A DNA stretch of 64,000 bases from Brachypodium distachyon (GCF_000005505.3 NC_016133.3:6448001-6512000); one strand, 5' to 3'. Positions 39,698 through 51,885 are shown, numbered from the stretch's first letter. Numbers and translations: made by a program. The notes: generated by a model from the sequence alone, not told the origin.

Positions 39698-40597
39698 GTG
39701 AGTCAGAATCCTCTGTGCATAAAATCATTGTACTTGTCTTATATACCTTCAAACCTTGTGTATATTATATACCTTCTATCCCAGTTTAGAAGAAAAGTGC
39801 CTAAATGGTATTGGACTACCAGTCTATAAAAAGGAAAAACAACAAATTTTCAATTTTTGAGAGCCATAATTGGAAATATAGGAATAAGGGTGTACGCCAA
39901 CAACTGGACTATAGAGACCAGTGCAAGATGGCAGCCTTACTAAATAATGACGGGATATCTGTCAACATGATCATAAGGAGAATGTCTTACATTACTCCAA
40001 GGGTAGCATGATATTAAATCCTAATGCACCCAATTAGAGGCAGGCTAATGTATATTATTTGCTTTCGCTTATTGTACAAGCTTCTTTCTACCAGTTTCCA
40101 ATCTTACCAACTTGGAATGAGGTGGAACTGGAAGGAGAGTGAAAATAGATGGGATGTTTTAGGAATACAAAAAATTTCCTATCCCTTTTACCCTTTTCCA
40201 AAAAAAGGTGTTTATTACGCGGTAGCCCACAAGCCATTCGCTTTGGTTCTAGGAAAACAAAGAGTTATCTGTAGGTCTATTCTTCTTGCACAGAACTTGT
40301 TGTTCCGAACAACTACAGTTAATCAACTCTACATTCCATAGATATAGCAATTCTTTTTTGAAATACAAATATCAAATTAGAAATGCAGTTTAAATCAGTA
40401 CTTGAGTTATGCGAGAAACAATAACTGCTTCATTGATTTTGATGCGGTTAGTTGGTTACTATGGGACAAGTAAAATAGGGGTTTAGTTCCAATCTTATTT
40501 CTGTAAAATACTGACAATATTTCTGATGGAGCCGGGTAAACCAGCCCCCTGTTTATCAAAGTTTAATGTTGTTTACACCATCTCTGAAGGTGTTGAC
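39698..40597. other. region between the zinc-knuckle and eIF4A-like genes
   Basis: It probably contains the zinc-knuckle 3' end. The open frame at 40,024-40,341 has no recognisable domain. AGGAATACAAAAAATTTCCT (40,161) is a small inverted repeat. The eIF4A-like reading frame is open back to an ATG at 40,526, but without similarity to eIF4A there. Confidence 0.4.
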
Positions 40598-42267
40598 ATG
40601 GCTGGACTGGCACCAGAAGGAGCTCAGTTTGATGGAAAGCAACCTGTTTCTAAAAAGAACGCAGAGTATGTGGTCTCATATTTTCCTTCTGTCTATTTGT
40701 TTCTCTTCATGTCTCATTATTTCAGCATTATGGTCTACTAATTGTGTCCATATTTATGAACATTTAATTATTTCCAACATGGCATGCTATAGGCTTACTC
40801 AAATTTCCAAGGAGTTCAGCACATATTGTGAAATCTATGACAGTTTCATCGAGATGGGTCTTGGAGAAAATCTGCTGAAAGGAATATATGCATATGGTGA
40901 TTCCTACTTTATCTGCTACTTGTTTTAGATGCCTATTTATAAAATTATTTATTGACCCGGCATATATGGTAGTGAAGTTCTCATGCAATTTTGTTTGAAG
41001 GTCTGGAGAAGCCTTCAGCAGTCCATCAGCGAGGAATTGTCCCATTGTGCAAGGGTCTGGATGTTATCCAGCAATCATTGTCTGGAACAACTGTGACACT
41101 TGGCTGTGGAGTTCTGCAACGACTCGATTATGGATCTACGCAATGCCAAGCTTTGGTTCTTGTACCAACACGTGACTTGGCACAGGAGACGGAAAAAGTT
41201 ATTGGAGCACTTGGGCACTGTCTAGGTGTCAAAGCTCATGCTTGTTTTGGAGGAACTAGTATTCGTGAGGATGGGCAAATTTTGTTGAGCAGCGTTCAGG
41301 TCATTGTAGGTACTCCTGGTCGCATTCTTGACATGCTGAGAAGGCGAACACTCTGTCCAGATCACATCAGAATGTTCGTCTTGGATGAAGCAGATGAAAT
41401 ACTCGCTGGAGGTTTCAAGGACCAGGTTGGTTTTGCACCCTCCTACCGTCTCAGCTGTACAGTAATCACAATGAACGACTTGCATTACATAGCATGCATT
41501 CAAACTTCCCTGACCTAACTATTCTTGTTCTATTAATTCGAAAATCCGAATATATATATCCTTGTTATGCTCATGTGATTCTATGGTAGTATGGTGACCT
41601 ATGTTGTGTAACTCATGGGCATCCATGTTTCTTGCAGATCTATGATATTATCCAGCTTCTGCCAACCAAAATCCAGTTTGGAGTATTCTCTGCCACCATG
41701 TCCCAAGAAGTTCTTGAGCTTTGCTCCAAGTTCATGAATAATCCTTTTAAGGTCATCGTGCCGAAAGATGATGAACTTGAGGGCATCAATATCAAGCAGT
41801 TCTATGTTAAATTTGAGAAGGAAGAATTTAAGTTTGCTAAATTGTGTGATCTTTTTGACACCATGGCGGTCACAAAAAGCATCATCTTTGTCAATGCACG
41901 TCGAAAGGTCAAGTCACTGGCTGAGAAGATCAGAGGCTGGAAGTACACCGTCTCAGCAAGCCATGGCGGTATGGACCAGCAGGCTAGAGATGTTGCTGTT
42001 GAGGAACTCCGGTCTGGATCGTCCCATGTCCTTGTTGCCACAAACCTTCATGGCATCGATGCGCTGCAGGTCCCCGTCGTCATCAACTATGATCTGCCAA
42101 CACAACCAATACGCTACCTTCGTCATGTGCGTCGAAGCGGAGAGTCTGGAGGAAAGGGTGTTGTCATCAGCTTCATCACTCCCACTGATGAGCGTGTCCT
42201 GTCTGACATCCAAAGGTTCTGCAACACTCAGATAGGGGAGATGCCACCAACGTTGCCGCTTTGTTAA
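40598..42267 (+). CDS. eIF4A-like DEAD-box protein lacking ATPase motifs
   Basis: Exons 40598-40665, 40793-40896, 41001-41425 and 41638-42267 join in phase at GT-AG sites to 408 aa, near the 413 aa of eIF4A, aligned end to end ([13 protein letters not shown] through [13 protein letters not shown]). Intact: PTRDLA (113), GGTS (141), TPGR (162), DEAD (186-189), SAT (217-219), IIFVNARRK. Lost: the Q-motif Phe and Gln (residues 59 and 66 are Leu and His), the Walker A (SGTGKT has become SGTTVT, 85-90), motif V (ARGID has become HGID with two residues missing, about 333-340) and motif VI (HRIGRSGR has become RHVRRSGE, about 361). ATP binding and RNA-dependent ATPase should be absent. eIF4A unwinds mRNA 5' leaders as part of eIF4F. 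The absence of stops or frameshifts suggests either recent decay or a retained non-enzymatic role. The start is chosen by homology. Confidence 0.85.
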
Positions 42268-43338
42268 GAATGTAGTTGAGAATGGTACCTACACCCATGA
42301 TGGTTGCCAGTAAGTTTGGGTAGACTTTTGTTATCTTTCCTGGACAACAGCTGCATTTTGTTGGATCATGGGAATCATATGGGATTGTAACAAACTTGTT
42401 GATTTCTGGTGTGCTATATCATAGCGGTTTGATACTGATGTGGTGCAAATGCAGTTGTTCATTTATCCTATCCGGTATTTACCTTTTTCTTAAATTGGCG
42501 TATGTCGGTGTTGCTAATGTGCAGAGTTATCCATGTCTTTCAAGCTGAACAAATAATGCAGGTAAAGTTTGATTGGGGTTTTTGAAACGGTACATTGCAT
42601 ACTACGTATGGCTATGATTGCATGAAGCTGCAGGCCGCTTGATACAAGATCAAATTCCTTGCGCCGAATGAACCTGGCGCTAGTTTCAGTACGAAACTGG
42701 CAAGAAATTTTCAATATTCAGATAATCTACTGTGGTGATCTCCTTGTCTAGAGATAATCTAGGGTGTCATCATGCGTCAAACATAAAAACCACGCGCAAG
42801 GAGAACAAAGAGAGATCCAAGTGGTGATCTCCTGGGCTAAGCTACGGCTGCGCATGGATGTGGTCGCTTCACTGGCAGCCAAAATGATCCGACAATCCAT
42901 GAGATGATAAGAAAAAGTTTATTTTACTACCTCCGTCTCAAAATAGTCTCAAAATAAGTGACGTGGATTTGTATAGATTATAAAAATTTACATCATATGA
43001 AAAAATATCATAGAAGCCAGGGCGAGTCAAAACAGTCTTTTATCAATGAACTAAGCTATACTACCAGTCTTTTATCATAACTACGGAGTATAAGTCTTTT
43101 ATCATATCTACAGAAAGCAGAGGATTTATGCATTTGCATCCTGAACACTACTTGCGCAACTTATGCAGCGCAGTATCATGTCGTAGTGGAGTTGATGCAC
43201 AAATTAAACAAAAAGTGTTCTAACATTGTACCCCATATTGATCTGTACCAATATACTATTTCGTCCATAAAAAAAAGTACTATTTCGGTCTGGCTTCAAC
43301 AAACCCTGTTCAGATCAATATTGCCAATGGAGATCGGT
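42268..43338. other. spacer downstream of the eIF4A-like gene
   Basis: No gene. A truncated MITE begins at 42,930 (CTACCTCCGTCTCAAAATAG; GTGACGTGGATTTGTATAGA) without a matching right end. Confidence 0.4.
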
Positions 43339-43697
43339 TCTTTTTTTTCAGGAAACACGGTACAGACACAGACGCTCACAAGTACGCACGCACACTCACC
43401 CTTTATGAACACACGCACGCACACCCTATCCCTATGAGCACCTCCGAGAGATTGGTCCGACACATCATCTTGAGATTGACGAAGTCACCACAGGCGCCTC
43501 GTAGTTGACGGGTACGTCACTCCCACTGAAAGCACAACGCCGGTTAGTTCTGGGAATAAATCCAGGGAAATGCGAGCACCCACGTCAAGTCAGAGACTTG
43601 AACCTGGGTGGGCTGGTTCCACCACAAGGAACCAACCACCTGAGTTAGGCTCAGTTCGCTGCCTGCCGCTATTTTAAGTGTCCGACAGAGTATTTGC
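43339..43697 (-). repeat. tRNA-derived SINE (grass Au-like), minus strand
   Basis: Minus strand: A box-like TAACTCAGGTGG (about 43,645), B box GGTTCAAGTCT (about 43,604), a body with CACACGCACGCAC and GCACCTCCGAGAG words (plus-strand sense), ending in CCTGAAAAAAAAGA. The 8-bp AGATCGGT flanks both sides (43,331-43,338 and 43,698-43,705) and may be the target duplication. The 5' limit is less sure because extra sequence precedes the tRNA-like head. Confidence 0.7.
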
Positions 43698-43705
43698 AGA
43701 TCGGT

Positions 43706-45022
43706 AGCCTGAGAGCATCTCCACCAGCTTACTTATCCGCATTCCCCAGTCTTCTTCTCCTGATGCATCGGCGCCCAGTTGCCACTGCCGACACACCCGG
43801 TTGCCGCCTCGTGAGCCCAAGCGCTGCGCCTACCAAGCGCTACTGCCGCGCGTCTGCCGCCGCCTGCTTCCGACGGGAGGAGCAGGGAGGGGCGCACATG
43901 CCACGCGATGCTGCCGCGCGTCCACCGTTGCTTTCGACGGGAGAGGGGCGGGGAGGAGCAGGGAGGGGCACCCATGCCGCGTGTTGCTGTTGTGCTCCCG
44001 CGGCTGCCTACGAGAGAGGGGCGGGGAGGAGTGGTCGGAGGGGCGGGAAAGGACGGGGGGAGGGGCCGGAGAGGGGCGGTGAGGGTTGGGGAGGAGCGGC
44101 CGACGCCGGCCAGATTTAGGCCCGGTGGCGGCGGGATGCGACAAAACGGAAGCCTCCGTGCGACAGTTGGTCTCCCGCGCATGTGTTGAAATTTTACTTG
44201 TGGTTACTTATATTTGAGCAAAGGAAATATAAAATTTGGATAACTAACTAAAAGTATAGGTATAGACAACCACATACGTAAGTTGGTGAAGATGTCCTTT
44301 TGCTCTCATTTGGTATATTAACAGTTTTGAGGGATATGTCAGGGGTGTAAGTAAGCTGGTGGAGGATGCACGGTGCACATGAGAGTAAGCGGCCAATGCA
44401 CTTATTGCCATCGTCTGGCTCACAGGGCTCTGCACCGCCCGATCACGCGCGTCGCAAGCTAGGCGTCCGATTTGCCTCCCTCATCCAACACCGCTTTTCA
44501 GACAGCACAACACTTTCGTGGAGGTCGGGGCCCATCTGTCAGGGCACGCACCGGATCTCAGTCATCCCCAACATTTCCCATCTCCTCTTTCCTCGCCTCC
44601 TTCGCCAGGCTATTTTTTCGGGAGACGCGGTGAGCATCAGCGGCTGGATTTCGACGGCGAGGTCGCAGCGGGGTGAGGCAGAGCGTTGCGCTGAACGGCG
44701 AGCCGCCTGGGAGAAGCGTGCGCCGCCCGCGAGAGGCGCGCGCTGCGAGCTTCCAGAACAGCGGACGGGTTTTTCTGCGGCGACGAAGCAGCGCCCCGGT
44801 TAGTTCCTTAGCCCCTTCGGTGTAGCCGGCCGGCCGGCCGATAATTGCATGTTCTACGGCGAGTTGCTTTTTCAGAAGCGTTTTGACTTACGATTCGAGG
44901 TCCATGGCGACAGAATCGATCGAATTTACCAAATCGATTCGATTGACCTAAGCAATTTCCACCGGGGGTTCATGTTTTGGCTTCCTCCGCCAGCGCCCGC
45001 AGTGTGTGTTCCACGGTTGTTT
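43706..45022. other. GC-rich unassigned region
   Basis: Two GC-rich blocks (43,720-44,180 and 44,380-44,850) give long overlapping frames on both strands with Arg/Ala/Pro-rich products and no domain, so none is called a gene. The second block looks like a promoter/leader region (CTCATCCAACACCGC; CATCTCCTCTTTCCTCGCC) but no coding follows. GGCCGGCCGGCCG lies at 44,828. Confidence 0.35.
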
Positions 45023-45787
45023 GGGTCTGTTTGGTTGGTGTCCTGAGCATGTCGTGCCTGGCCGGAGGCCTCCCTGTGATCTGCCTGACACTTGTTTGGT
45101 TGGTGTCCTGAGAAATCAATTGCTAGCCTGGCCTGGACAACGCGGGAGCATCATTAGTCTGGCTCAGGCGCTCCAAATCGAAGGCCTGGCTCTGCACCCG
45201 CGCGCCTGGGATGCTAATCACTTTAACAAGAGAGAAGATTCAGCGGAGAGGAAAAGCGATAGCATAGCGGCAAGGTTAGCTCGCCACCGCGTCGCCGGGG
45301 TCAGCTACAGCCGTCGCAGCCTTGAAGCCTACGTACAAGTTCAGCGGCCGCCGCGTATGAATCGTAGGACTGGAAGACGAGCTCGCTCTGCGTAGATCGC
45401 CGGCGGACCTTGCTCCAACCGATGGGCTTGCCGGTGGAGCCAGATGATCCATGGATCCTCGTCCCTATTTTCTCCAGCCACAGGGTTTGCCTCTCCTTCC
45501 ATGAAGTTCTATCTCCGCCAACTCCTTACGTGCTCACATGCATCTTGATCTGACTGTGATTGATTTGGGTATTAATTACTTGATTTGTTCACGGTACAAG
45601 CAAGAGAGATAAGCTAATGTTCAGACAACGGTGTATTCTCCTACAGTAATACTCTATCAGGCCAGGACAGGAACCAAACAGTCCTGTTGCAGGCTGCCTG
45701 AGCAGGCCAAAAACACAAAAAATTCAGGCGCAAGTCAGGCGCTGCTTTTCTTCAGGCATGGAGCTCAGGGCATCAACCAAACAGGCC
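45023..45787. mobile_element. candidate non-autonomous DNA transposon (GGG-CTGTTTGGTTG ends)
   Basis: The left terminus GGGTCTGTTTGGTTGGTGTC and the reverse complement of the right terminus GGGCCTGTTTGGTTGATGCC match at 17 of 20. CTGAG follows in both. Inner copies of TGTTTGGTTGGTGTCCTGAG (45,092) and GACTGTTTGGTTCCTG (45,667, reverse) repeat the end. No transposase. The target duplication is unclear (TTT on both sides). The class may be hAT or PIF/Harbinger. Confidence 0.55.
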
Positions 45788-46975
45788 CTTTGTTGCTGGT
45801 AGTTTTTCTTGCACTTGTCGACTTTTGGTGTCGTTAGGCGACGTAGATATTGTTCCTTCCCTAACTGTTCTCGTAGCAATCCCCTTCGCAGGAGTAGTTT
45901 GCTTGTGCCCGGGTTCGCGGGGCGCGCTTTGGGGTTGGATCGTGCGATTTTTCCCACACGATTTGAGTGTTACGGCTGGGCGGGTTGGTTGGATTTCGGT
46001 TCGTAGGGGGAGGTGGGGGTCGATTAGATGCGGCTCATTTCAGAAACTGCCCTCCCAAAAACGCATCTAGTGTACTTGCATGTGGAGCTTGGTTTTGCAG
46101 TCCGTGTAGATGGGGTCAGATGCTACAGACTTGTCTTCATGGTGTTTGCTAATTTTGGATTTTTGTTGTTGTAAACTTGCAACTCAGGGTGCTAGGCCCC
46201 TCTAGTTTTCAGTATGGCACTCGTACGGTGCATGTCGGCTATGGACTATTAGCTAAATCACATCAGTTTTTGCAGGTGTTACAGATGTTGCCCAGATGTT
46301 TGTAGTACTGGATTTCAGGCAAGTTTTGCTAGCGGTGGATGTTTTGTAGGTGTTGACATGTTGCTTTGTGGCTCGTGTGTAGTGGATATCATGAATTCAA
46401 ACCAGGATGAAGCAGCTGGGGTCGAAGATAATTCTGGAGATTTAATTCATCGCTGTAGCAGACGATAATTACAGGGAGGTCAAAACTTGCAGGGTGACAA
46501 TGTGAGAAGAATCGCTTCAGGGGTTGACAACATGCTGCATTTTTTTTTCCTCTGACAAAGTGCCTTATAAGTTTGCTGCTAGTGCTTAAAATTTACATGG
46601 CTAATTCGTGTGCAGGGTGTGCCAGAGAATAATGAGCCCAATATTGAGATTGTTGCTCCTAATTATAGCTGCTGTTGCACTCCTCTATGGAAATGGATAC
46701 AACCTAATTGTGTTGGTTCTAGGTTTGACCCTCAATTCGACTATCGTTGTGCCAATTCAGTTATAGGTTATAGCGAACATTTTTTTCCTCAAGCAACTGT
46801 GTTGAATTAAAAGTTGTTGTACCAAATTAGGTTAAATTAACTTCCTAAACTTTGTCGAATCATGAGTTGCCAGACTAAGTGCATAATTAGTTGCTTTTGG
46901 GCCACTCAACTATTAGTCCCTGTATATAAACTAAAAGTCTGCCTAAAGTCTGAAACTAGGTCCCTTTTTAAGTTA
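45788..46975. other. unassigned spacer
   Basis: No gene. A short frame at 46,391 (MNSNQDEAAGVEDNSGDLIH) followed by splice-like ACTTGCAG looks like a gene or transposase scrap, but nothing supports expression. Confidence 0.3.
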
Positions 46976-47099
46976 CTCCCTCCGTCCAACAAAAGATGTC
47001 TCAAGTTTATCAAAATTTAGACGTATCTAGACATGACTTAGTGTATAGATGGATTCAAATTTAGTCAAAGTTGAGACATCCTTTGTTGGACGGAGGGAG
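46976..47099. repeat. Stowaway-type MITE, 124 bp
   Basis: CTCCCTCCGTCCAACAAAAG and the exact reverse complement CTTTGTTGGACGGAGGGAG at the right, with TA on each side. It belongs to a different subfamily from the 113-bp elements (ATGTCTCAAG / TTGAGACAT arms). Confidence 0.9.
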
Positions 47100-47631
47100 T
47101 ATGTTATTTGGTTGTTATCATCAGATTTATATTTTTCTGTTTCTCTTATGCTCAGTTTTTGTTGCCTATGGATTAAACTGCCTAGCCTGCCTGCCTGATG
47201 TATGTTAGCCTAGACGGAATTAGTCTCTTGTGATAGCTGTGTGCTCTATCTCTGCCCTTTTTTGTTATATGCCGGCCAGCTTCTATAGTTTTAGTTATTG
47301 GTTAGTCAGAGTTGTGTTCTGTGTCCATTGACGACATGTACCACCTACTTGTCCAGTTGTCCTCACTCCCAGGTGTGCTCTTCATATCAGATGTTTTTTT
47401 CTTTGTTTGCTCCATCTTCTTTGCTCTTCCCTACGGACTACAAAACAGAAACTGTAATGTTTATGTCTCTTTCCCCATCTAGTCTTTTTCAGTGTGCTTT
47501 TTCTATACATAAGCGCATATAGAGAGGAATAGGTTTGATAATCTTTTTGTTTTTTTATGTAGGTGAAAGCTGGGGTTCCAACAGTCAAGCTTTGGGGGTA
47601 TACTAACCAATATTCATAGGATAAGCAATGT
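47100..47631. other. spacer
   Basis: T-rich with no coding recognised. Short words around 47,560-47,600 precede the gypsy fragment and may be part of it in decayed form. Confidence 0.3.
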
Positions 47632-49754
47632 TCACGGCTTTTTAGGACTTGCTGGATATTATCGGAGGTTCATTGAGAATTTCTCCAAGATAGCTAAACC
47701 TATGACTGAACTTCTGAAAAAGGAAAAAAAATTTGAATGGACTGATAAGTGTGAAGAAAGTTTTCAAGATTTGAAGAAGAGGTTGGTGTCAGCACCCATC
47801 CTCGTTTTGCCCGACTTACTAGAAAATTTCCAAGTGCACTGTGACGCCTCGCGTCTAGGACTGTGATGTGTTTTGATGCAAGGAGGAAGAGTCGTAGCTT
47901 ACGCCTCATGGAACTTAAGAATCATGAAAGAAATTACCCCACTCATAATTTGGAACTAGCATCGGTAGTACACGCACTCAAGACTTGGAGGCACTATCTC
48001 ATGGGAAAGCGTTGTGAATTTTTCACCGATCACAAGAGATTGAAGTATATTCACGCAGAAGGAGTTGAACTTCAGACAAAGAAGATGGTTAGAGTTAATC
48101 AAGAATTATAATCTGAATCTTCAATACCATCTAGACAAGGCTAATGTAGTGGCCGATACTTTGAGCCGAAAATGCTATGTCAACGGACTTACAGCTGGAG
48201 AGTTACCTGCTGAATTGTGTGAGCAATTCAAGGATCTTAGATTAGAGATAGTCCCGGAAGGTTATTTAGCTAACATGGAAGTACGACCCATCTTGCTGGA
48301 CAGAATTAGAAAAGCCCAAAAAGAAAACTCAGAAATTAGAGAGATAAAGGATAATATGGCGATCGAAAAGGCAAAAGGATTCATTGAGGATGACACAGGT
48401 ACCATATGGTTTGAGAAGCATATTTTACCACAGGACCCCGAGATCAGAAAGCTAATACTACAGGAAGCTCACGATTCACCGTACTCAATCCACCCCGGGA
48501 ACACAAAGATGTACATGGACTTGAGGGAAAAGTTTTGGTGGACAAGATTGAAGCGAGATATCGCCGAGTATATCGCTCTGTGTGATGTATGTAGCAGAGT
48601 CAAGCCTGAACATCAGAAACTAGCTGGATTACTACGACCATTGCTAGTGCCAGACTGGAAATGGGATAAAGTGGGCATGGACTTTGTCACCGGCTTGCCA
48701 AGGACAAGATCTGGTTATGATTCAATATGGGTTGTAGTTGACCGTTTGACCAAGGTTGCCCATTTCATACCTGTGAAGACCACCTATACAAGTGCTCAAT
48801 TGGCCAAACGCTACATGTTTAGGATTGTATGCCTACATGGAGTTCCTAAAGAGATCGTCTCAAACAGAGGTACCCAATTTACCTCAAGATTTTGGGGACA
48901 ATTGCACGAATCTCTAGGCACGAGACTAGAGTTTAGCACAGCGTTTCATCCACAGACGGATGGACAAACGGAAAGAGTGAACCAAATCCTCGACGATATG
49001 TTAAGAGCTTGCGCTCTGGACTATGGTTCTAGCTGGGACGAGAATCTACCGTATGCAGAGTTCTCATACAACAACAGTTTTCAAGCGAGGGGGAATGGCA
49101 CCATTCGAAGCTTTGTATGGCAAGAAATGCAGAACACCTTTGCTATGGGATGGAGTAGGAGGCCGTAGTCTATTCGGACCCGACATGATAAAGGATGCCG
49201 AAGAGAAGGTCAGGCTGATTCGAGACAGGCTTAAGATAGCTCAATCCAGGCAAAAGAGTGATGCAGATTTGAAGCGAAGGGAGGTCACTTATGAGGTTGG
49301 TGACAGAGCGTATCTCAGAGTTTTCCCGATACGCGGAGTTAAAATAAATTAGCGCCCCGTTTTATTGGACCCTACAAGGTTTTAGCACGCCAAGGAGAGA
49401 TAGCTTACAAGTTGGAATTACCTGAAGTGTTGACAAGTGTCCACGACATGTTCCATGTATCACAGTTAAAGAAGTGTCACCCGGAGATGGCCGATACGCC
49501 ACTAAGGGATACCTCTCGATGAAGTTGAGATTCAAAGCGACCTCACCTATGAAGAGAAACCTACCAGGATCTTGGAAACAGCTGAAAGACATACCCATTC
49601 CAAGACCATCAAATTCTGCAAGGTCCAATGGAATCACCACACCGAAGAAGAAGGTACGTGGGAACGCGGAGATGATCTTCGAGAAGACCACCCACACCTT
49701 TTTGCTGACCAACAGGAATCTCGAGGACGAGATTCATCTTAAGGGGGTTAGGTC
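47632..49754 (+). mobile_element. Ty3/gypsy polyprotein remnant (RT end, RNase H, integrase)
   Basis: From 47,632: FLGLAGYYRRFIENFSKIAK (end of reverse transcriptase), RNase H ([12 protein letters not shown], then a TGA in place of GGA near 47,863; [20 protein letters not shown]), a frameshift near 48,065, then LSRK, the HHCC-type zinc finger (HDSPYSIHPGNTKMYMDLRE; CDVCSRVKPEHQ) and the integrase core (DKVGMDFVTGLPRTRSGYDS; IVSNRGTQFTSRFW; FHPQTDGQTERVNQ). The second catalytic Asp of the DDE triad is Asn (SNRG for SDRG). Another shift lies near 49,085, and a chromodomain-side part ends in FHVSQLKKCHPE (about 49,470). A purine tract AAGGGGG (49,741) precedes the 3' LTR. Gag, protease and most of the RT are missing. 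The element cannot move by itself. Confidence 0.92.
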
Positions 49755-49861
49755 TGTAACATCCCAATTTTCAAAACCCTTCATGTGCATTGCATTTCAT
49801 AAGCATCATGTCACCCTTGCAGTTGATCACATTTGAAAACCCTAAAATTAACCCAGAAAAT

Positions 49862-51188
49862 TGTTGGGAATATGCCCTAGAGGCAATCATGTATGATGTA
49901 ATTCCCAATGTATTCATAAATATTATTAAGTTGTCCTTGTTTGAACATCTGATATGTATCATTGAATATGTGATTTGATTGTGGAACTATGTATTCATGT
50001 TGTTCATACTAAATTGTCCTTAGTCATTGAGGTTGTGCTGGACACATAACCTAGACTAATGTGAAAGTTGGCTGATGACTCGGTTCCACTTGTCATGGGC
50101 ATGGTGATGTCATTCCAGCTTACACGGACTCGGCTAAAGAGTTTAGCGAGTCGGACTGACCCATATTGAGATGCAACGAGTAGGTCGTCATTTGCATGTC
50201 TCAATCAATGTAATCCTTAGACCTGAGGTTATCGTACAATCCGAGTTGTGGATCACCAACTTAGGTTCTGTCAAACGTTGTTCCGTAACAGGGCAGTTAT
50301 AAAGGCAGAGTTCGGGTTGACTGAGAATCAAGCTGTGTGATGTGGATAACCAAGATGGGATTTTGCCCCTCCGACTGGAGAGATATTATCTGGGCCCTCT
50401 CGAGTGATATGATTTGGGAAGCATGGCCATGCGCGACTTGGTGAACTGTTAACCGGGTCGATCGACTAAGAGTTAGTCGGATGAATCGTATATCACAGAT
50501 CGAGAAGAGAGTTGAACTATTAAAGGGATGACGATTAATCGCCTATAGTTCGACAAGGTATATCGTGAGGCAAAAGGGACTAAGACGTATGTCACATTGG
50601 AAGGTACGTCGTCATGACTCGATGGTACTTGGGAGTCGGCACGTTCTGCTAGGAGCCGCTACCGATTGATCGATTGTGAGTCGGACTCCAATCGTGTCCA
50701 AGTTGCCATGAGCCTGCGGGGTCACACACTTAAGAGCGGGAGCAAGTATTTGGTCGGGTTGGACCCGAACTGGAATTGGGCTGACAATGCGAGTTGGACT
50801 CGCAGGGTGGATGGGCCACAAGGCTTGGAGCCCACTTCCACTCGGTATATAAGCAGGGGCGTGGGATGCCTAAGGGGCACGTTTTTTTCCACTCTCATGC
50901 GTTGAGAACCCTAGCCCGATTCAGTTCAACCGTCGCACCGGACCTAGCAGTCCGCCGCCGGAGCTCCTCCTCGCACGTGTGGATACCGGCAGAGGTGCTG
51001 TACGTTCAGCACTTCGACGATCGCGGGATTGGATCGGCTGGATTGGATCGAGGGACTGCACTGCATCAAGGCGCCGCATCGATAATCCGCAACTGCGCGT
51101 CTAGTGGTAATCCTCGTGGCCTTCTACCTCGGCTAGATCTTGGGAGTTCGCGTAGGAAAAGTTTTGTTTATCTCTACGCGTCCCTTCA
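49862..51188 (+). mobile_element. solo Ty1/copia-type LTR with 5-bp target duplication
   Basis: TGTTGGGAATATGCCCTAGA at the left and CTCTACGCGTCCCTTCA at the right (TG...CA), 1,327 bp, flanked by AAAAT on both sides (49,857-49,861 and 51,189-51,193). A TATA box (TATATAA, 50,846-50,852) and no internal domain show a solo LTR left by LTR-LTR recombination. The left end resembles LTRs of wheat copia elements (from memory). Confidence 0.88.
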
Positions 51189-51329
51189 AAAATCCCTATA
51201 CAAAAGAGTTTTGTTTGAATTTGGGTTTTGTTCTTGCTTTTGAATAATTTGCATTTTAACCCATGAGGGTTTTGGCATAAAAAGGGATTTAATGCTTGTA
51301 TAAAGCTATCCCATAAATTGGCTTTTGAA

Positions 51330-51885
51330 TTTATTTTGAAAAATAATTTATTTTGATAGTCTAAAAGGCCATTTTATAGGCAAATGTATTTTTAAATATT
51401 TTATTTTGAGGAAATTCTTGTTCCAAAAGTTAGATCATATGAAGATATGATTTTACAAAAAAAATTGCATTTTATTTGGAGTGATTTGGAGCTTTGAATC
51501 AATTTTGGAGTTCAAAAACAGAAAATACAAAAAAAAAAGGAAAAAAAAAGAAAACCGAAGACGGCCCGGCCTATTTGGCCGAACCGGACCGAGCCAACAG
51601 GCCCAGCCCCGCGCGTCCACGCGCTCTGTCGCTGCCAGGTGGGCCCCACGTCCCCCTTCTCCAACTGCCGCCCGGAGTCCACGCCACGCACGCGCCCTAG
51701 CCACCCCACGACGCCACCCCGATTTCTCCGGCCACGCGACCCCATCTTCGAAACCCCGCGTGTCAGTTTGAAGCTCTCGGCCGCCTCTCTCTTTTTCCCA
51801 AACTCCCTCGCCCGATTTCTCTCGCTTCACGCTTTAATTTCTTGCCGGAGAAAGCTTTCTGCCGCCGCCATCTTCGCGATTTCTT
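51330..51885 (+). repeat. LTR segment, first copy of a local duplication
   Basis: Matches 52,014-52,600 nearly throughout (for example GGCAAATGTATTTTTAAATA, TTAGATCATATGAAGATATG, GACGCCACCCCGATTTCTCC, CGGAGAAAGCTTTC). It stops inside the LTR at CGCGATTTC, where the LINE tail begins. Confidence 0.85.

Noticed and set aside
40526..40597. Upstream in-frame ATG for the eIF4A-like gene
   Set aside because: The 24 extra codons have no eIF4A similarity, while [12 protein letters not shown] at 40,598 matches the normal family start.
43694..44803. Long frames in GC-rich DNA on both strands (93-149 aa)
   Set aside because: Arg/Ala/Pro-rich products in up to five overlapping frames, with no domain or splice support.
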